Source of the DNA: Galbibacter sp. BG1
GTDB lineage: Bacteria; Bacteroidota; Bacteroidia; Flavobacteriales; Flavobacteriaceae
Assembly (NCBI RefSeq): GCF_013391805.1
Contig: NZ_CP058364.1
Location: forward strand, 3,043,501 to 3,107,500
Direction: 5' to 3'
DNA: 64,000 bases
The stretch's first letter is position 1, and each line of letters begins with the position of its first letter. The notes below the pieces were generated by a model. That model saw only the letters and a list, made by a program, of their open reading frames with translations. It did no database searches and was not told where the DNA came from. This document shows, in pieces, positions 61,610 to 64,000 of the stretch. A program made the translations under genes and the position numbers.

Positions 61610-63493
61610 ATGAAAAAGCAAAATTGGTTGATGCTGTTATTTGTTTTAATGATGATTTTTGTTTCCTGCGATGATGATAAAGCATTAGATGCTTTGTTGA
61701 GCGGTGACGACGGAACCACGGAAACTATAGACCCAGAAGAACCAGATCCAGACGATCCTTACAATGTAATAACGGACGCGGTAGACATTCCTTGCGATTA
61801 CGATTTTACGACTACTGAAGTCAAAGCTTCTTTAAATATTGCCTGCGATTACGACTTGCAAGGCAAAACCATAAATTTTCCTGAAGGAGTAAAATTGAAT
61901 TTCAATGGGGGGAAAATAGTTAATGGAAAATTAAACTTTTCAAATGAAGGGGTAATAGATGGGCAATTACTAAACATTAACCTTCAAGTAGAAGGGGGAG
62001 TGGCCATAGAACATCCACATTTTATTTTTGAACCTTCCCGTTGGGATATGGTACAAGGGGAAACCTCTGATGAAAACGCCTTTATTAACAAAGAAAATTT
62101 AAACCTTTCTTTAGAAGTTACCCATAACCTCGGTGCCGAAGTTTTTGAAATAGATCAGTTAGATGCTTATTTTTTCGGTAAACGTTATACCAAACACCCA
62201 CCTATTAGTTACGAGCATAACGGGATCAAGATTCCGTCTAACACTCATTTTTTAATGAGCGATAACACCTTTTTGAGGGTACAACCTACCAACAATCCAT
62301 TTACACGATTGTTAATGACGTTTAAAGCTAAAGACGTCATTATAGAAGGAGGTAACCTTGTTGGAGATAGGTATACTCACGATTACGCCAATGTGGTAGA
62401 CGAAGAGGGGGTTTCCAGAAACGAACACGGGTATGGAGCTCTGGTTATGATTTTAGGTTCGCACAATGTTACGGTAGACAACGTAAATGCTTACGAAGAT
62501 CAAGGAGATGGTATTGCGGTGCAAGGTTCTTCTATTCGTAATAGGGATGGTTCCCTTAAAGAAGGTGCTATGCAATCTGAAAACGTGGTTATAAAAAACA
62601 GTTTTATCGATAAATGTAGACGAAATAATTTTTCCATTACCGATGGTGAAGGGATTGTTATTGAAGGGTGTACAATCTCCAATGCAGGCGGAGAGCACGA
62701 TAGTGGGGAAAGATACGAAGGGACCGCTCCAGAAATAGGTATCGACTTAGAAGCCTACAGGGAGCGTAAAGAAGATGGTAGCCTTTATGCTTATGAAAGA
62801 GTGGCCGAAGTTACCATAAGAAACAATACTTTTAAAGGAAACTATGTTGCCGACGTACTCGTATTTACCGCTGATTTTGTTACGATAGAGAATAATGAAA
62901 TGGACAACAGGGTAGGTGTAAACGCCGGTCATGATGTAAAAATTTTAAACAATAACCTTACGGCAAAAGCAGATATAAAAACAAATGTAGCTATTGGTTT
63001 TGATAATTATACTGTTGCCGGGGAAGAGTTGACATATAATATAGAGGCGAGTGGGAATACAATTTCTGGTTACGATACTTCTATGAGAATTGGGACAAGC
63101 AATGTAAAAGTAGCAGATAACAATTTTAATGATTTTAAAGAAGCTATCTATATTTCAGATATTGAAGATGCCGAAATATCAAACAATACATTTAAGAGTG
63201 ACCGGGATGTTAGTTACGCGTACTTCTCCAGGGGCAATGTAGTTGCCAAAAATGTAATGGTAAAAGGGGAACAAATAGAAGTAACCCACCGTCCGTTGTA
63301 TTTAACCAATCTTAATGATGAGTTGAATAACGCCACAGACCGTATCGTTTTTGATGATTGCTATTTTGCATCAAGTCGCGAATTGTACTTGTATGAATGT
63401 AAAAATATTACCATTAAAAACAGTAGTTTAAATACAAGGATCGAACAAGTGAATTCAGAAAATATTGTTCTACAAAACAACGAAACCCGTTAG
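61610..63493 (+). CDS. Right-handed parallel beta-helix lipoprotein
   Basis: The start at 61610 is preferred over 61571 because MKKQNWLMLLFVLMMIFVSC is a clean SPII signal with the Cys at residue 20. After an acidic linker (TIDPEEPDPDDP) the protein has a short-strand cap (PEGVKLNFNGGKIVNGKLN) and a long right-handed beta-helix marked by repeated V-I-x-N-x-x and ITIKNSS/ATIRNNTFK-type rungs (VVIKNSFIDKCRRNNFSITD, IVIEGCTISNAGGE, VTIRNNTFKGNYVADV, FVTIENNEMDNR). The fold suits polysaccharide lyases or glycan-binding proteins, but no catalytic Lys/Arg/Asp set could be named. The 303-bp region upstream (61307-61609) holds only a weak hairpin, TTAAAGT-TTC-ACTTTAA at 61473-61489. Confidence 0.78.
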   Translation: MKKQNWLMLLFVLMMIFVSCDDDKALDALLSGDDGTTETIDPEEPDPDDPYNVITDAVDIPCDYDFTTTEVKASLNIACDYDLQGKTINFPEGVKLNFNGGKIVNGKLNFSNEGVIDGQLLNINLQVEGGVAIEHPHFIFEPSRWDMVQGETSDENAFINKENLNLSLEVTHNLGAEVFEIDQLDAYFFGKRYTKHPPISYEHNGIKIPSNTHFLMSDNTFLRVQPTNNPFTRLLMTFKAKDVIIEGGNLVGDRYTHDYANVVDEEGVSRNEHGYGALVMILGSHNVTVDNVNAYEDQGDGIAVQGSSIRNRDGSLKEGAMQSENVVIKNSFIDKCRRNNFSITDGEGIVIEGCTISNAGGEHDSGERYEGTAPEIGIDLEAYRERKEDGSLYAYERVAEVTIRNNTFKGNYVADVLVFTADFVTIENNEMDNRVGVNAGHDVKILNNNLTAKADIKTNVAIGFDNYTVAGEELTYNIEASGNTISGYDTSMRIGTSNVKVADNNFNDFKEAIYISDIEDAEISNNTFKSDRDVSYAYFSRGNVVAKNVMVKGEQIEVTHRPLYLTNLNDELNNATDRIVFDDCYFASSRELYLYECKNITIKNSSLNTRIEQVNSENIVLQNNETR

Positions 63494-63516
63494 TAGATTC
63501 TTAAATTATAAACAAT

Positions 63517-63559
63517 GTCTTTTTCTATTTAGTCAAATATCGGCTATTTAGAAAAAGAC
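63517..63559. terminator. Inverted repeat between convergent genes, possible terminator
   Basis: GTCTTTTTCTA (63517-63527) pairs with TAGAAAAAGAC (63549-63559), with a direct CTATTTAG repeat in the loop. It lacks a strong GC core and T tail, so terminator function is only possible. Confidence 0.4.
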
Positions 63560-63571
63560 TCTTTAATATAG

Positions 63572-64000
63572 TTATAAAAGCTGCACCAATATCTCATCCA
63601 CAATTTCTTTCGGAGTATCTGCAATATCTACCACAATGGCATGACTAGGCGGCTGAAGGGTGTCAAATTGCGATTTTAATAAGGAGATAGGCATAAAATG
63701 GGATTCCCTTCCAGATAAACGTGTTTCTATGAGTTGAAAATCACCCATGAGATATACGAACTCTATATTTTTTTCAATGTCCTTTCTAAGAATTTTACGA
63801 TAAGAACTTTTTAAGGCAGAACAAGCGATAATACAACTTTTTCCTTCTTCTACTTGCTGCTTGCAATACGAGTTAATTGTTTTCAGCCATCCCAATCTAT
63901 CATTGTCATCTAAAGGCTCACCGGCTGCCATTTTTTGTATGTTTTCCGGTGGATGAAAATTATCTCCATCCCTAAACTGAATATTGGTTCTTTCAGAAAG
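63572..64000 (-). CDS. gntK: Gluconokinase, partial (5' end beyond the window)
   Basis: The frame runs on past the visible ATG at 63931 to the window edge, adding LSERTNIQFRDGDNFHPPEN, which is the conserved substrate loop of GntK, followed by MAAGEPLDDNDRLGWLKTI, ACSALKSSYRKILRKDI, VYLMGDFQLIETRLSGRESH, FMPISLLKSQFDTLQPP. The N-terminal Walker A (P-loop) lies outside. The enzyme phosphorylates gluconate to 6-phosphogluconate. Starting the gene at 63931 would be wrong, since the HPP segment is part of the active site. Confidence 0.9.
   Translation of the reverse strand, partial: LSERTNIQFRDGDNFHPPENIQKMAAGEPLDDNDRLGWLKTINSYCKQQVEEGKSCIIACSALKSSYRKILRKDIEKNIEFVYLMGDFQLIETRLSGRESHFMPISLLKSQFDTLQPPSHAIVVDIADTPKEIVDEILVQLL

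Overview
The window looks like the chromosome of a marine or saline Flavobacteriaceae (Bacteroidota). The DNA is AT-rich, many products are SPII lipoproteins, one enzyme ends in a T9SS sorting domain, and there are a TonB-dependent receptor, a BatA-type protein and promoters of the TTG-N19/20-TAnnTTTG kind. The order ftsK-lolA-lptF/G-ribBA beside a Prx-Trx-DUF6952 block is also typical of that family. The genus cannot be named from sequence alone.

Region 1 (1-12.7 kb) appears to be the end of a sulfated-glycan utilisation locus. It holds a lipoprotein with two CBM-like domains, a GH71/99-like hydrolase gene with an in-frame stop, two tandem paralogous PQQ-like beta-propeller proteins, a sugar-porter MFS transporter, an S1 sulfatase, and a cytochrome c/PQQ-type sugar dehydrogenase lipoprotein. 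A LacI-type palindrome lies just before the transporter.

Region 2 (12.7-20.4 kb) is an accessory island beside tRNA-Ser(UGA). It contains a decayed IS256-family element, a compact operon (nitroreductase, cupin lipoprotein, MRJP/yellow-like lipoprotein, antibiotic-biosynthesis-monooxygenase-like lipoprotein) divergent from an HxlR regulator, an IS3-family element interrupted by a second, apparently intact IS3/IS407-type element with a 4-bp target duplication, and an ISL3-like transposase fragment.

Region 3 (20.4-43.4 kb) is mostly core genome: a second nitroreductase, a KdnA-like aminotransferase, RibBA with a degenerate GTP cyclohydrolase half, an LptF/G permease, LolA, FtsK, DgkA, Tpx, a thioredoxin/peroxiredoxin cluster, NhaC, a methionine gamma-lyase-type enzyme divergent from an Lrp regulator, dihydrolipoyl dehydrogenase, Pcm, an operon of BatA-like protein, degenerate dihydroorotase, small membrane protein and esterase, and an S10 carboxypeptidase.

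Region 4 (43.6-64 kb) carries envelope and secreted functions. These are a PhoX-like lipoprotein with a collagen-like stretch next to a di-haem peroxidase, LolD-like ATPase, PanE, a three-gene sugar transferase/acyltransferase/FAD operon, and a three-gene operon of FN3-repeat protein, T9SS tyrosinase and small unknown protein. That operon faces an HMA protein and a copper-type TonB receptor. A CapK/PaaK-like adenylate-forming protein, a beta-helix lipoprotein and the end of gluconokinase follow.

The points most worth a second look are the HxlR-controlled island operon with exported lipoproteins, the tyrosinase operon beside apparent copper-uptake genes, the two pseudo-enzymes (dihydroorotase and the RibA half), the nested IS, and the single-codon lesion in the GH99-like gene.
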